Below, in pieces: positions 10,152-19,418 of a DNA stretch of 64,000 bases (within the stretch, counting starts at the first letter, position 1; each line of letters begins with the position of its first letter). The DNA is from Novosphingobium sp. (GTDB taxonomy: Bacteria; Pseudomonadota; Alphaproteobacteria; Sphingomonadales; Sphingomonadaceae). Location: positions 1 through 64,000 of the forward strand of contig JANXSP010000090.1 in NCBI GenBank assembly GCA_025356575.1, in the 5' to 3' direction. Below the pieces are notes generated by a model. The model had not been told where the DNA came from, searched no databases, and was given only the letters and a program-made list of their open reading frames with translations. The position numbers and the translations under genes were made by a program.

Positions 10152-10326
10152 CGGCCATGAAGCACGCACAATAGGCCAGCAGGAATTCGCGCAGGTCGGC
10201 GCGGTCCAGATGCCAGCCGGGGCGCGGTGCGCGCGAGCCTTCGCTGCGCCGGATATGCGGCGGCAGGGTTTGCAGAAACGGATGACGGGCGGTCTCATCG
10301 ACCAGAACTAGCGACCTTCTCATCAC
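10132..10326 (-). CDS. Small hypothetical protein (64 aa), hydrophobic C-terminus
   Basis: ORF MMRRSLVLVDETARHPFLQTLPPHIRRSEGSRAPRPGWHLDRADLREFLLAYCACFMAATAFLA; overlaps the MFS 3' end by 20 bp. Confidence 0.45.
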   Translation of the reverse strand: MMRRSLVLVDETARHPFLQTLPPHIRRSEGSRAPRPGWHLDRADLREFLLAYCACFMAATAFLA

Positions 10327-10421
10327 GCGGAGGTTAAGAAACGATTCACCATCGCGCCACCCGCAATAACGCGGTTAACCGCGCCTCTCCCGTTTCGGGA
10401 CGGTAACCATGGCCAGTGTTC

Positions 10422-10489
10422 GCGGTTGCTGGGGCGTTGCCTGCACGCAGAGCGTGCGGTTGCTGGGGCGTTGTCCGCACGCAGAGCGC
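10422..10489. repeat. Two tandem copies of a 34-bp direct repeat upstream of the TPP-enzyme gene
   Basis: gcggttgctggggcgttgcctgcacgcagagcgt / gcggttgctggggcgttgtccgcacgcagagcgc (31/34 identical by eye). Confidence 0.85.
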
Positions 10490-10505
10490 GGGCTAATGGC
10501 CGGGC

Positions 10506-12185
10506 ATGACCAAGTCTCCAGCGATAACTGCCGGCCGCCTGCTCGTCGATTGTCTTGGTGCCCAAGGCTGCGACCGCGTGTTTACCGTACCCGGCGAAAG
10601 CTTCCTCGCCGTGCTCGATGCGCTCCACGACGTATCGGCGATCCAGACCGTGGTCTGCCGGCAAGAGGGGGGTGCGGCGTTCATGGCCTGCGCCGATGGC
10701 ACGATGACCGGCCGGCCGGGGGTGGCGTTCGTCACGCGGGGCCCGGGTGCGACGAATGCCAGCATCGGCGTCCATGTGGCGATGCAGGATTCGCAGCCGC
10801 TGATTCTGTTCATCGGCGACGTCGACCGCGGAATGCGCGATCGGGAAGGCTTCCAGGAAGTCGATTTCGCCGCGATGTTCGCGCCGCTGTGCAAATGGGC
10901 CGCGCGGATCGACGATGCGGCGCGGATCCCCGAATACATCGCCCGGGCCTACAGCACGGCGATCTCGGGCCGGCCCGGACCCGTGGTGCTCACGCTGCCC
11001 GAAGACATGCTGCTCGAGAGCGTCGATGGCGCGGTGCCACGGCCGCGAGTCGTGCGCCCGGCGCAGGCGGTGTGCCCCGATGCCATGGGCGCGCTGTTCG
11101 GCCTCCTCGGCGATGCGGCAGCCCCGCTAGCGATCGTCGGCGGGGCCGACTGGAACGCCAAGGCGCGCGAATATTTCACCCAGTTCGCCGAGCGCATCGG
11201 GCTTCCCGTCGTCGCCGCCTTCCGCCGCCAGGACGCAGTACCGAACGCAAGCGCGGTGTGGGCGGGCAATCTCGGCTACGGCCCCAGTCCCAAACTCGCC
11301 CAGCGGGTCCGCGATGCCGATGTCCTCCTGGTCGTGGGTGCGCGGCTCGGCGAGGCGACGACCGATGGCTACACCCTGGTCACGCCCGATCATCCGGGGC
11401 AGGTTTTGATCCACGTCCACCCCGATCCGGCGGAGCTTGGCCGCGTCTACCGCGCCGATCTGGCGATATGTGCCGACATGGGCGAATTTGCCGAGGCAGC
11501 GGCACTGTGGGACCACGATATCGTCCACTTCGGCGCCGGTGCCGAGGCGCACAGCGATTGGCTCGCGTGGTCGACCCCAGGCGATACGACCGGCGAGGCG
11601 TCGGGCGCCAGGCTCGATCTGGCGCAATGCGTGATGGCGATGCGTGCCGTGCTGCCCGCAGACGCGATCATCTGCAACGGCGCGGGCAACTTTTCGGGCT
11701 GGTGGCACCGCTACTGGCCGTACGAGGGGTTTCCCTCGCAGCTCGCACCGACCGCGGGTGCGATGGGTTACGGCGTGCCCGCCGCGGTCGCCGCAGCACT
11801 GCGCTTTCCCGACCGCTGCGTCGTCGCGCTGGCGGGCGACGGCGATTTCCTGATGAACGGACAGGAACTCGCCACGGCGATCCAGCACGGCTGCGACATG
11901 ATCGTCATCGTGGTCGACAACAGCGCCTACGGCACGATCCGGATGCACCAGGAACGCGAGTTTCCGGGCCGGGTTTCCGCCACCACCCTACACAACCCCG
12001 ATTTCGCCGCGCTCGGCGCGGCGTATGGCGCGTGGTCGGCGCGGGTCGAGACGACGGTGCAGTTCGCGCCGGCACTGGCCGCCGCGTTCGCGCAAAAGGG
12101 CGTTCGTCTGCTCCACCTGGTGACCGATATCGAGCAAATCAGCGCGGGCGGCGCCACGATTGCCGGCCTGCGGACCCGCGTATAA
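10506..12185 (+). CDS. Thiamine-pyrophosphate-dependent enzyme (acetolactate synthase large-subunit-like)
   Basis: AGRLLVDCLGAQGCDRVFTVPGESFLAVLDAL; catalytic Glu in CRQEGGAAFMA; TPP motif LAGDGDFLMNGQELATAIQHGCDMIVIVVDNSAYG. Confidence 0.88.
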   Translation: MTKSPAITAGRLLVDCLGAQGCDRVFTVPGESFLAVLDALHDVSAIQTVVCRQEGGAAFMACADGTMTGRPGVAFVTRGPGATNASIGVHVAMQDSQPLILFIGDVDRGMRDREGFQEVDFAAMFAPLCKWAARIDDAARIPEYIARAYSTAISGRPGPVVLTLPEDMLLESVDGAVPRPRVVRPAQAVCPDAMGALFGLLGDAAAPLAIVGGADWNAKAREYFTQFAERIGLPVVAAFRRQDAVPNASAVWAGNLGYGPSPKLAQRVRDADVLLVVGARLGEATTDGYTLVTPDHPGQVLIHVHPDPAELGRVYRADLAICADMGEFAEAAALWDHDIVHFGAGAEAHSDWLAWSTPGDTTGEASGARLDLAQCVMAMRAVLPADAIICNGAGNFSGWWHRYWPYEGFPSQLAPTAGAMGYGVPAAVAAALRFPDRCVVALAGDGDFLMNGQELATAIQHGCDMIVIVVDNSAYGTIRMHQEREFPGRVSATTLHNPDFAALGAAYGAWSARVETTVQFAPALAAAFAQKGVRLLHLVTDIEQISAGGATIAGLRTRV

Positions 12186-12189
12186 CAAA

Positions 12190-12215
12190 AAGGCCGCCCG
12201 GTGAGGGGCGGCCTT
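12190..12215. terminator. Bidirectional hairpin terminator between convergent genes
   Basis: aaggccgccc-ggtgag-gggcggcctt just after the TPP-enzyme stop. Confidence 0.75.
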
Positions 12216-12238
12216 CGAATATGCAAAGTCGGGTCAGC

Positions 12239-12421
12239 TCAGACGTTATCGCCGAGCGCACCCTTGACCGAGCCCACGGTCTCCTGCGCTTCGCCCTTGC
12301 GTTCCTGGGCGATGCCCTTGGCCTTGAGCGAGGTGTCGTTGGTGGCATTACCCGCGGCCTGCTTGGTGTTGCCGATGGCTTCGTTGACGGCACCCTTGGC
12401 CTTGTCGATCAGTTCACCCAT
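12239..12421 (-). CDS. CsbD family stress-response protein
   Basis: MGELIDKAKGAVNEAIGNTKQAAGNATNDTSLKAKGIAQERKGEAQETVGSVKGALGDNV. Confidence 0.88.
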   Translation of the reverse strand: MGELIDKAKGAVNEAIGNTKQAAGNATNDTSLKAKGIAQERKGEAQETVGSVKGALGDNV

Positions 12422-12514
12422 GTCGGTTCTCCTTCGGTTACGGTCGCAGCGCAACGGGGGCGTCCGCGCGGCCTGAGCCCCCTTTACGTGCCAGCCGTCA
12501 ACCGGTTCCGGCGC

Positions 12515-12928
12515 TTAATGTGCTGCCATCGAAAGAATTTCCGCCCACTCGTCCGGTCGCACCGCAGCCACAGATAGCCGCGACAATTTGACCAGTTCGG
12601 TTTCGGCCAGCGCCGGATTGGCCTTGATGGCCTTGAGCGTCACAGTGTGCGACAGCTTGCGCTCCGGCTTGACCTTGACGGCGGCCCACTTTCCCTCCGG
12701 ATCGCTCGGATCGGCAAGGCCGGCCTGGCTGATCTTCACGATCCCGACGACTTCGAGCCCGATGTTCGAATGGTAGAAGAAAGCCTCGTCACCGACTTTC
12801 ATCGCCCGCAAGTTGTTGGCCGCGCGATGGTTGCGGACCCCGTCCCAAGTGCCCTCTCCCTCGGCAACCAGATGGTCCCAGCCGTAACAATCGGGCTCGG
12901 ATTTCAGCAGCCAGTAGTTTTTGCTCAT
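12515..12928 (-). CDS. EVE domain-containing protein
   Basis: MSKNYWLLKSEPDCYGWDHLVAEGEGTWDGVRNHRAANNLRAMKVGDEAFFYHSN. Confidence 0.92.
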   Translation of the reverse strand: MSKNYWLLKSEPDCYGWDHLVAEGEGTWDGVRNHRAANNLRAMKVGDEAFFYHSNIGLEVVGIVKISQAGLADPSDPEGKWAAVKVKPERKLSHTVTLKAIKANPALAETELVKLSRLSVAAVRPDEWAEILSMAAH

Positions 12929-12986
12929 GCAATTCACGCCCATCGCGGTTAAGACCCGGGCATACCGACAAAACCCGGAACGGACC

Positions 12987-13922
12987 ATGGATCTTCAAAC
13001 CCTCCCCGTGCTTTCGCTCGCCCAGGCGCCAGAAGCGCTTTCGCGCGAACTCGGCGACAGCTTTCGAGACTTCGGATTTGCGCTGGTGAAGGACCACGGC
13101 CTCGATCCCGCTTTGATCGCACGGGCCTGGGACCTGACCGCAGAATATTTTGCGCTGCCCGAGGCCGAGAAGCGCGCTTATGCGGTGCCTGGCGGGTCGG
13201 GCGCGCGCGGCTACACGCCGTTCGGAACCGAGATCGCCAAAGGCGCCGCGGTTCACGATCTCAAGGAATTCTGGCACGTCGGCCGCGAACTGGCGGCAGG
13301 ACACAAACTTGCAAGCTCGATGCCGCCCAACATCTGGCCCGAGCGTCCCGCGGCCTTCCGTGCCACGTTCGAACAACTCTATGCCGAAATGGACCGTGTC
13401 GGCGCAGTAATCCTGGCGCGGATCGCCCGATATCTCGGGCTTGCCGACGACTGGTTCGACGCCGGGATCGACGAGGGCAATTCGGTCCTGCGTCTGCTCC
13501 ATTATCCCCCCGTTGCCGGCGCAGAAGCCGGCGCGATCCGCGCGGGAGCGCACGAGGATATCAACCTCATCACGCTGCTTTTGGGCGCCGAAGAAGCCGG
13601 GCTCGAACTTCTGGGCAAGGACGGCAAGTGGCTCTCGGTTTCTCCGCCAGAGGGGGCATTGGTCGTCAACATCGGCGACATGCTCCAGCGCCTGACCAAC
13701 CATTACCTGCCTTCGACCACGCACCGGGTTCGCAACCCGGATGGCCAGCGCGCCGGGTTCAGCCGCTACTCGATGCCGTTCTTCCTGCATCTGCGCAGCG
13801 ATTTCGCGTTCGAGACCCTGCCCCAGTGCGTCAGCGCGGAAAATCCAGACCGCTATCCCGTCTCGATCACCGCCGACGACTACCTGCAGGAGCGTCTGCG
13901 CGAGATTGGTCTCAAGCGCTGA
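12987..13922 (+). CDS. 2-oxoglutarate/Fe(II)-dependent oxygenase, isopenicillin N synthase family
   Basis: HxD in GAHEDINLITLLLG; distal His in STTHRVRNPDGQRAGFSRYSMPFF. Confidence 0.9.
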   Translation: MDLQTLPVLSLAQAPEALSRELGDSFRDFGFALVKDHGLDPALIARAWDLTAEYFALPEAEKRAYAVPGGSGARGYTPFGTEIAKGAAVHDLKEFWHVGRELAAGHKLASSMPPNIWPERPAAFRATFEQLYAEMDRVGAVILARIARYLGLADDWFDAGIDEGNSVLRLLHYPPVAGAEAGAIRAGAHEDINLITLLLGAEEAGLELLGKDGKWLSVSPPEGALVVNIGDMLQRLTNHYLPSTTHRVRNPDGQRAGFSRYSMPFFLHLRSDFAFETLPQCVSAENPDRYPVSITADDYLQERLREIGLKR

Positions 13923-14024
13923 ACCTGGTGGATCGCCCGGTTCGCGGCATACTAAAGCGACTTTAACCTAAACTTCAGACCGACCGGGCATAGCGGCGGG
14001 GTCCGTACCCGGGGGATCCGTCTG

Positions 14025-15704
14025 TTGAGCAGCGCCGTGCCGCACCCGCCATCAAGCGAACCGCGCCTGCCGAGCAAATTCGGCAGTGCTGAACGCGATA
14101 TCGTGGCGCTGGGAATTGCAACTGCGGCGATCATCATGTTCGTTGGGACCGGCGGATCGGTGATGCCCGATATCGTGCGCAGGCTTGGCGGAATGTCGAG
14201 CGGCCCGGACCCCATGCTCACCAATGCGCTGCTCCTCAACATCGCGCTGATCATCTTCGGCTGGCGGCGTTACCGCGAGCTGACCGTTGAAGTCGCAGAG
14301 CGCCGCCGTGCCGAACAACAGGCGCGGTTGCTGGCCGAAACCGATCCGCTGACCGGATGCCTCAATCGCCGCAGTACCTCGGCCGCAACCGAAGCCCTGA
14401 TCGCCGAGTGCCACGCAAGGGGCGAAAGCATCGCGTTCCTGATCCTCGATCTCGACAACTTCAAGCAGATCAACGACCTCAACGGGCACCTGGCTGGCGA
14501 TACCGTTTTGCAAACCGTGGCAGCGCGGGTTCGCGGCGAAATGCCGGAACGGGCGCTGCTTGCGCGGCTGGGCGGCGACGAGTTTGCCTGCGTGGTGCCG
14601 TTTGCGCGCGGCCGCTCGGACCGGATCGACCAACTCGCCGCGTCGATCATCGAACGGGTCAACGCCCCGATCGAATGGGAGGCTGCGACGCTCGATGTCA
14701 CGGTTTCGATCGGGCTGACCCGCAGCGAACCCGGGGACACCGCGTGCGAAGCCGATGCCGAAGCGCTGCTTCATATGGCCGATATCGCGATGTACAATTC
14801 CAAGAAGCGCGGCCGCAATCGCTACCATTGGTTCGAATCGGCGATGGAAAACGAACTGCGGTTTCGCAGCGAACTCGAATCGGGCATTCGCCACGGCGTC
14901 GCGCGCGGCGAATTCATCCCGTACTACGAACAGCAGATCGATCTGCGCACGGGATTGCTGGTCGGCTTCGAGATGCTGGCTCGGTGGCAATCGCCGCAGC
15001 TTGGGCTGATCGGCCCGGACATCTTCATTCCCGTGGCCGAGGAAATCGGCGTGATCGCCGAGCTGTCCGAAAGCGTTATCGCGCAGGCCTTGGTCGATGC
15101 GCGGGCATGGGATGCGAGCCTGACGCTTTCGGTCAACATCTCGCCGCTCCAGCTCCGCGACCCATGGTTTGCCCAGAAGATGCTGCGCTTGCTGGTCGAG
15201 GCGGGGTTCCCGCCGCAACGCTTCGAGATCGAGATCACCGAAAGCTGCCTTCACGAAAACATCGGCGTTGTCCGCTCGCTGATCACCAGCCTGAAGAACC
15301 AGGGGATCAAGATCAGCCTCGACGATTTCGGAACCGGCTATTCGAGCCTCGCGCAGTTGCGCACCCTTCCGTTCGACCGGATCAAGATCGACCGCAGCTT
15401 CGTCTCTTCGCTCCCCGCCAACCACGACAGCGCGACGATCGTCCAGGCGATTACCGCGCTCGGCGAAGGCCTGGGTCTGCCGATCACGGCCGAAGGCATC
15501 GAGAACCCCGAAATTCTCGAGGAACTGCGCAAGCTCGGTTCGTTCAAGGGCCAGGGATACCTCTACGGTTATCCCGAGGATGCCGCGCACACCCGCCGGA
15601 AACTGGCGGAGTTGCAATTGCTGGCAAAGGTCGACGATCCGGCCATGTCCGCTCCCGCCGCGACCGTGGCAGGTACGCTCGCGGCTACGCGCAAGCAGGC
15701 GTAA
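14025..15704 (+). CDS. Membrane GGDEF-EAL protein (diguanylate cyclase/phosphodiesterase)
   Basis: Two N-terminal TM segments; LARLGGDEFAC; EAL-domain motifs GFEMLARW, VNISPLQL, IEITES, LDDFGTGYSSL, KIDRSFV; TTG start. Confidence 0.93.
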   Translation: MSSAVPHPPSSEPRLPSKFGSAERDIVALGIATAAIIMFVGTGGSVMPDIVRRLGGMSSGPDPMLTNALLLNIALIIFGWRRYRELTVEVAERRRAEQQARLLAETDPLTGCLNRRSTSAATEALIAECHARGESIAFLILDLDNFKQINDLNGHLAGDTVLQTVAARVRGEMPERALLARLGGDEFACVVPFARGRSDRIDQLAASIIERVNAPIEWEAATLDVTVSIGLTRSEPGDTACEADAEALLHMADIAMYNSKKRGRNRYHWFESAMENELRFRSELESGIRHGVARGEFIPYYEQQIDLRTGLLVGFEMLARWQSPQLGLIGPDIFIPVAEEIGVIAELSESVIAQALVDARAWDASLTLSVNISPLQLRDPWFAQKMLRLLVEAGFPPQRFEIEITESCLHENIGVVRSLITSLKNQGIKISLDDFGTGYSSLAQLRTLPFDRIKIDRSFVSSLPANHDSATIVQAITALGEGLGLPITAEGIENPEILEELRKLGSFKGQGYLYGYPEDAAHTRRKLAELQLLAKVDDPAMSAPAATVAGTLAATRKQA

Positions 15705-15758
15705 GCCGACCGCTCGCGACTGGACGGGGCTGGCGCCAACGCATAGAGCCCGCGCGCG

Positions 15759-16571
15759 ATGCGGGTCGATTTCATCAAAATGCACGGGCTGGGCAACGAC
15801 TTCGTCGTGCTCGACGGATGCGCTCAGCCGCTGCCCGAGATGACCAGGACATTGGCCGCTGCCCTCGCCGACCGCCACACCGGGATCGGCTGCGACCAAG
15901 TGATCGTCCTTGCTCCCAGCACACGCGCCAATCTGGCCATGCGCATATTCAATCCCGACGGCAGCGAATCGAGCGCCTGCGGGAACGCCACCCGTGCGGT
16001 TGCGCTGCTCCGCGGCGGGACTACGTCGATCGAAACACTTGGAGGTATGCTCACCGCGGTCGCCGGCGAAAGCGACATCGCGGTCGACATGGGAACGCCC
16101 AGGTTTGCCTGGGAGGACATCCCGCTGGCCTACCCGCTCGATACCCTGGCTTTGCCCGTGGCGTGGGAGGATCTGGAGAACCCCTGCGCGGTCAATGTGG
16201 GAAACCCCCACGCAGTGTTCTTCGTGAGCGATTGCGATGCAGTCGACCTGGGCCGATTGGGACCGCTGATCGAACACGATTCGCTGTTTCCGCAGGGCGT
16301 GAACGTCAACGCGGCGATGGTCGTTTCGCGCAACGCGATCCGGCTGCGCGTATGGGAACGCGGCACCGGGCTGACCCGCGCGTGCGGAACCGGCGCATGT
16401 GCCACCGCAGTGGCGGCGATGCGCCGCGGACTGACCGAGCGCGAAGTCAACGTCACGCTGCCCGGCGGGGACCTGCACATCGCCTGGGGCACCGACGACC
16501 GGATCACCATGACCGGCCCGGCCAACGAGGCGTTTCGCGGCAGTTTCGATCCCGCCGAGTTCGGCGCGTGA
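15759..16571 (+). CDS. dapF: Diaminopimelate epimerase
   Basis: FIKMHGLGNDFVVLDG; ESSACGNATRAVA; RACGTGACATAVAA. Confidence 0.95.
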   Translation: MRVDFIKMHGLGNDFVVLDGCAQPLPEMTRTLAAALADRHTGIGCDQVIVLAPSTRANLAMRIFNPDGSESSACGNATRAVALLRGGTTSIETLGGMLTAVAGESDIAVDMGTPRFAWEDIPLAYPLDTLALPVAWEDLENPCAVNVGNPHAVFFVSDCDAVDLGRLGPLIEHDSLFPQGVNVNAAMVVSRNAIRLRVWERGTGLTRACGTGACATAVAAMRRGLTEREVNVTLPGGDLHIAWGTDDRITMTGPANEAFRGSFDPAEFGA

Positions 16572-17743
16572 GCGCGCAGGTAATCTCGTTCGGATGCCGG
16601 CTCAATTTGGCGGAAGCAGAGGGCATCCGCGCGTTGCTCGCCGAGGCTGAAGATTTGATCGTCGTCAATTCGTGCGCAGTCACCGCCGAAGCGTCTCGCC
16701 AGACGCGCCAGGCGATCCGCCGCGCGCGGCGCGAGCGGCCCGACGCGCGCCTGCTGGTAACGGGCTGCGGTGCCGAAATCGATCGCGCCGCGCTCTCTGC
16801 GATGCCCGAGATCGACGGGCTTATCGCCAACGGCGCAAAGCTCGATCCGCGCGCCTACAACGTTTCGGCGTCGACGGTCTGCGCGCCGCTCAGCGCCCAC
16901 TCGCGCGCCTTCGTGGCGGTGCAGAACGGCTGCGACCATTCCTGTACGTTCTGCGCCATTCCCCAAGGCCGCGGGCCGAGCCGATCGTGCGACATCGCGG
17001 CAGTCGTCAGCGCGGTCGCCGCGCAGCTCGATCGCGGCGCCCGCGAGGTCGTGCTGACCGGCGTCGATCTAACCAGCTGGGGTGACGATCTGCCTGGCAC
17101 GCCCAAGCTAGGCGCGCTGGTCGAGGCCATTCTCGTCGCATGTCCCGGCCTGATGCGGCTGCGGCTCTCGTCGCTCGACGGGATCGAAATCGATGCCGCG
17201 CTATTCGAGCTGCTCGCGAGCGAAGCGCGGGTCATGCCGCACCTCCACTTGTCGCTGCAATCGGGCCACGACCTCACTCTCAAGCGAATGAAGCGCCGCC
17301 ATCTGCGCGGCGACGCTGTGGGCCTGGTCGAACGCCTGCGTGCGCGGCGCAGCGACCTGTCGATCGGCGCCGACCTCATTGCCGGCTTCCCGACCGAAGA
17401 CGCGGCGATGCACGCCGCCAACCTCTCGATCATCGGCGAACTCGGCGTGGTCCACGGGCATATCTTTCCCTACTCGCCGCGGCCCGGAACCCCCGCGGCA
17501 CGAATGCCGCAAGTCGCTCCCCGCGAAGTGCGCGCCCGCGCTGCCGAGTTGCGCGACGAAGTGGCGCGGGTCCGTGGCGACTGGCTGCGATCGCTTCTCG
17601 GAACCCAGCTCAGCGTCCTCGCCGAGCGTGACGGCACGGGCCATGCGCAGAACTTTGCGCGGGTCCAACTCCCTGCCGGGGCCAAGGCTGGCACGATCGT
17701 TCCGATCACTCCCAGGCAGGTTGCTGCCGGACTGCTGGCATGA
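16568..17743 (+). CDS. mtaB: tRNA (N6-threonylcarbamoyladenosine(37)-C2)-methylthiotransferase, MtaB family
   Basis: GTG start overlapping the dapF stop; MTTase cysteines FGCRLN, VNSCAV, VTGCGA; radical-SAM motif CDHSCTFCAIPQGRGPSRS. Confidence 0.9.
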   Translation: MSAQVISFGCRLNLAEAEGIRALLAEAEDLIVVNSCAVTAEASRQTRQAIRRARRERPDARLLVTGCGAEIDRAALSAMPEIDGLIANGAKLDPRAYNVSASTVCAPLSAHSRAFVAVQNGCDHSCTFCAIPQGRGPSRSCDIAAVVSAVAAQLDRGAREVVLTGVDLTSWGDDLPGTPKLGALVEAILVACPGLMRLRLSSLDGIEIDAALFELLASEARVMPHLHLSLQSGHDLTLKRMKRRHLRGDAVGLVERLRARRSDLSIGADLIAGFPTEDAAMHAANLSIIGELGVVHGHIFPYSPRPGTPAARMPQVAPREVRARAAELRDEVARVRGDWLRSLLGTQLSVLAERDGTGHAQNFARVQLPAGAKAGTIVPITPRQVAAGLLA

Positions 17744-18663
17744 GCGCCGAGACCTGGTCCGACCGCGTCCTCGGCGGGTTTCGCAAGACGTCGGAGCGGC
17801 TGACCGAGAACATCTCGGGGCTCGTCGGCAAGACCCGCCTCGATGACGCCCAGCTCGACGAACTCGAGGATGCGCTGATCCTCTCCGACCTCGGCCCGCG
17901 GGCCGCTGCACGGATCCGCGAGAGGCTTGCAGGCGAACGCTTCGAGCGCGGCGCCGACGAACGCGCGATCCGCGAAGCGGTTGCTACAGAGATCGCTGCG
18001 ATCCTGCGCCCGGTGGCCAAGCCGCTCGACATCGTGGCGTTCCCGCGCCCCCAAGTGATCCTCGTCATCGGGGTCAACGGCAGCGGCAAGACCACTACAA
18101 TCGCCAAGCTCGCGCATCTGTTTCAGGAGCAGGACTACGGCGTGTTGCTGGCCGCGGGGGATACCTTCCGCGCCGCCGCGATCGGCCAGCTAGCGGTGTG
18201 GGCCGATCGGCTCGGCATCGGGCTGGTGCGCGGGGCGGAGGGAGGCGATCCGGCAAGCATCGTATTCGACGCGCTCAAGCAGGCGACGGCCACCGGGATC
18301 GATGCGCTGATCGTCGATACCGCCGGGCGGCTCCAGAACAAGCGCGAACTGATGGACGAACTTGCCAAGATCCGCCGGGTCCTTGGCCGGCTCAATCCGG
18401 CGGCGCCGCACGACGTCGTGCTCGTGCTCGATGCGACCAATGGCCAGAATGCACTCCAGCAGATCGAAACCTTCCGCGAGGTGGCCGGGGTCACCGGATT
18501 GATCATGACCAAGCTCGACGGAACCGCACGCGGCGGAGTGCTCGTCGCCGCGGCCGAACAATACGGGCTCCCGATCCACGCCATCGGGGTTGGCGAACGG
18601 ATCGACGACTTGCGCCCATTCGATCCCGATCTGGTAGCGCGCGTAATCGCCGGGATCGCCTGA
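17740..18663 (+). CDS. ftsY: Signal recognition particle receptor FtsY
   Basis: VILVIGVNGSGKTTTIAKLAHLF; AGDTFRAAAIGQL; DTAGRLQNKRELMDEL; TKLDGTARGG. Confidence 0.96.
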   Translation: MSAETWSDRVLGGFRKTSERLTENISGLVGKTRLDDAQLDELEDALILSDLGPRAAARIRERLAGERFERGADERAIREAVATEIAAILRPVAKPLDIVAFPRPQVILVIGVNGSGKTTTIAKLAHLFQEQDYGVLLAAGDTFRAAAIGQLAVWADRLGIGLVRGAEGGDPASIVFDALKQATATGIDALIVDTAGRLQNKRELMDELAKIRRVLGRLNPAAPHDVVLVLDATNGQNALQQIETFREVAGVTGLIMTKLDGTARGGVLVAAAEQYGLPIHAIGVGERIDDLRPFDPDLVARVIAGIA

Positions 18664-19337
18664 TGGATAACGAGGGCACAACCGTTCCCACCAAGCCGAA
18701 GTCCGGACTGGTCAATCTGCTGGTCGATTATGGTCCGGTCGCGGTTTTCTTCCTGGCATACCGCCATTATGCGCCGGCCGATCATAACGATGCCGTCGGG
18801 GAAGTCGGCGCGGTGATCCGCGGCACGGTGGCGTTCATGGTCGCTTCGGTGGCTGCACTTGTGATCTCGAAGCTGCGGCTGGGCCGGGTGTCGCCGATGC
18901 TTTGGCTTTCGACCGGGCTGATCGTCGGGTTCGGGGCGATGACGGTATTTTTCCACGATCCGGTGTGGATTCAGATCAAGCCGACCGTGATCTACATCCT
19001 GTTCGGGCTGACGCTGCTCGCCGGGGTGTGGCGGGGCAAGGCTTTGCTCAAATACGTCATGGAAGCCGCATTCGACGGGTTGAACGACACGGGCTGGATG
19101 AAGCTTTCGCGCAACTGGGGCGTGTTCTTCCTTGTCCTGGCAGTGCTCAACGAGGTTCTCCGACGGATCTACAATCAGCCCAACGGCAATTTCGGGACCT
19201 GGATCGCGCTCAAGCTGTGGCTGTTCCTGCCGCTCTCGTTTCTGTTCACCCTGGTCCAGCTGCCGATGCTGTTGCGCCACGGAATGGCCGAGGATGCCGC
19301 GGTCGACGTTTCCGCCGAAATGCCCCCGCCGGAGTAA
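18663..19337 (+). CDS. ispZ: Intracellular septation protein A family (IspZ/YciB)
   Basis: KSGLVNLLVDYGPVAVFFLAYRHY...FEAAFDGLN-like core with LNEVLRRIYNQPNGNFGTWIALKLW; ATG overlaps the ftsY stop. Confidence 0.88.
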   Translation: MDNEGTTVPTKPKSGLVNLLVDYGPVAVFFLAYRHYAPADHNDAVGEVGAVIRGTVAFMVASVAALVISKLRLGRVSPMLWLSTGLIVGFGAMTVFFHDPVWIQIKPTVIYILFGLTLLAGVWRGKALLKYVMEAAFDGLNDTGWMKLSRNWGVFFLVLAVLNEVLRRIYNQPNGNFGTWIALKLWLFLPLSFLFTLVQLPMLLRHGMAEDAAVDVSAEMPPPE

Positions 19338-19418
19338 AACTCCGAGCCGAAGCGTGACAACACGCGCCGAACCGCGCAAGACCATTACCAAGTCGCGCGA
19401 CAAAAGGGGGTTCGGACC

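Noticed and set aside
14052-16478. 808-aa minus-strand ORF
   Set aside because: Antisense to the GGDEF-EAL protein and dapF, which have clear motifs; typical high-GC shadow ORF.
14357-17743. 1128-aa plus-strand ORF
   Set aside because: Only the 3' third (from GTG 16568) is the real MtaB frame. The upstream part is Arg/Pro-rich out-of-frame translation over the GGDEF-EAL and dapF genes.
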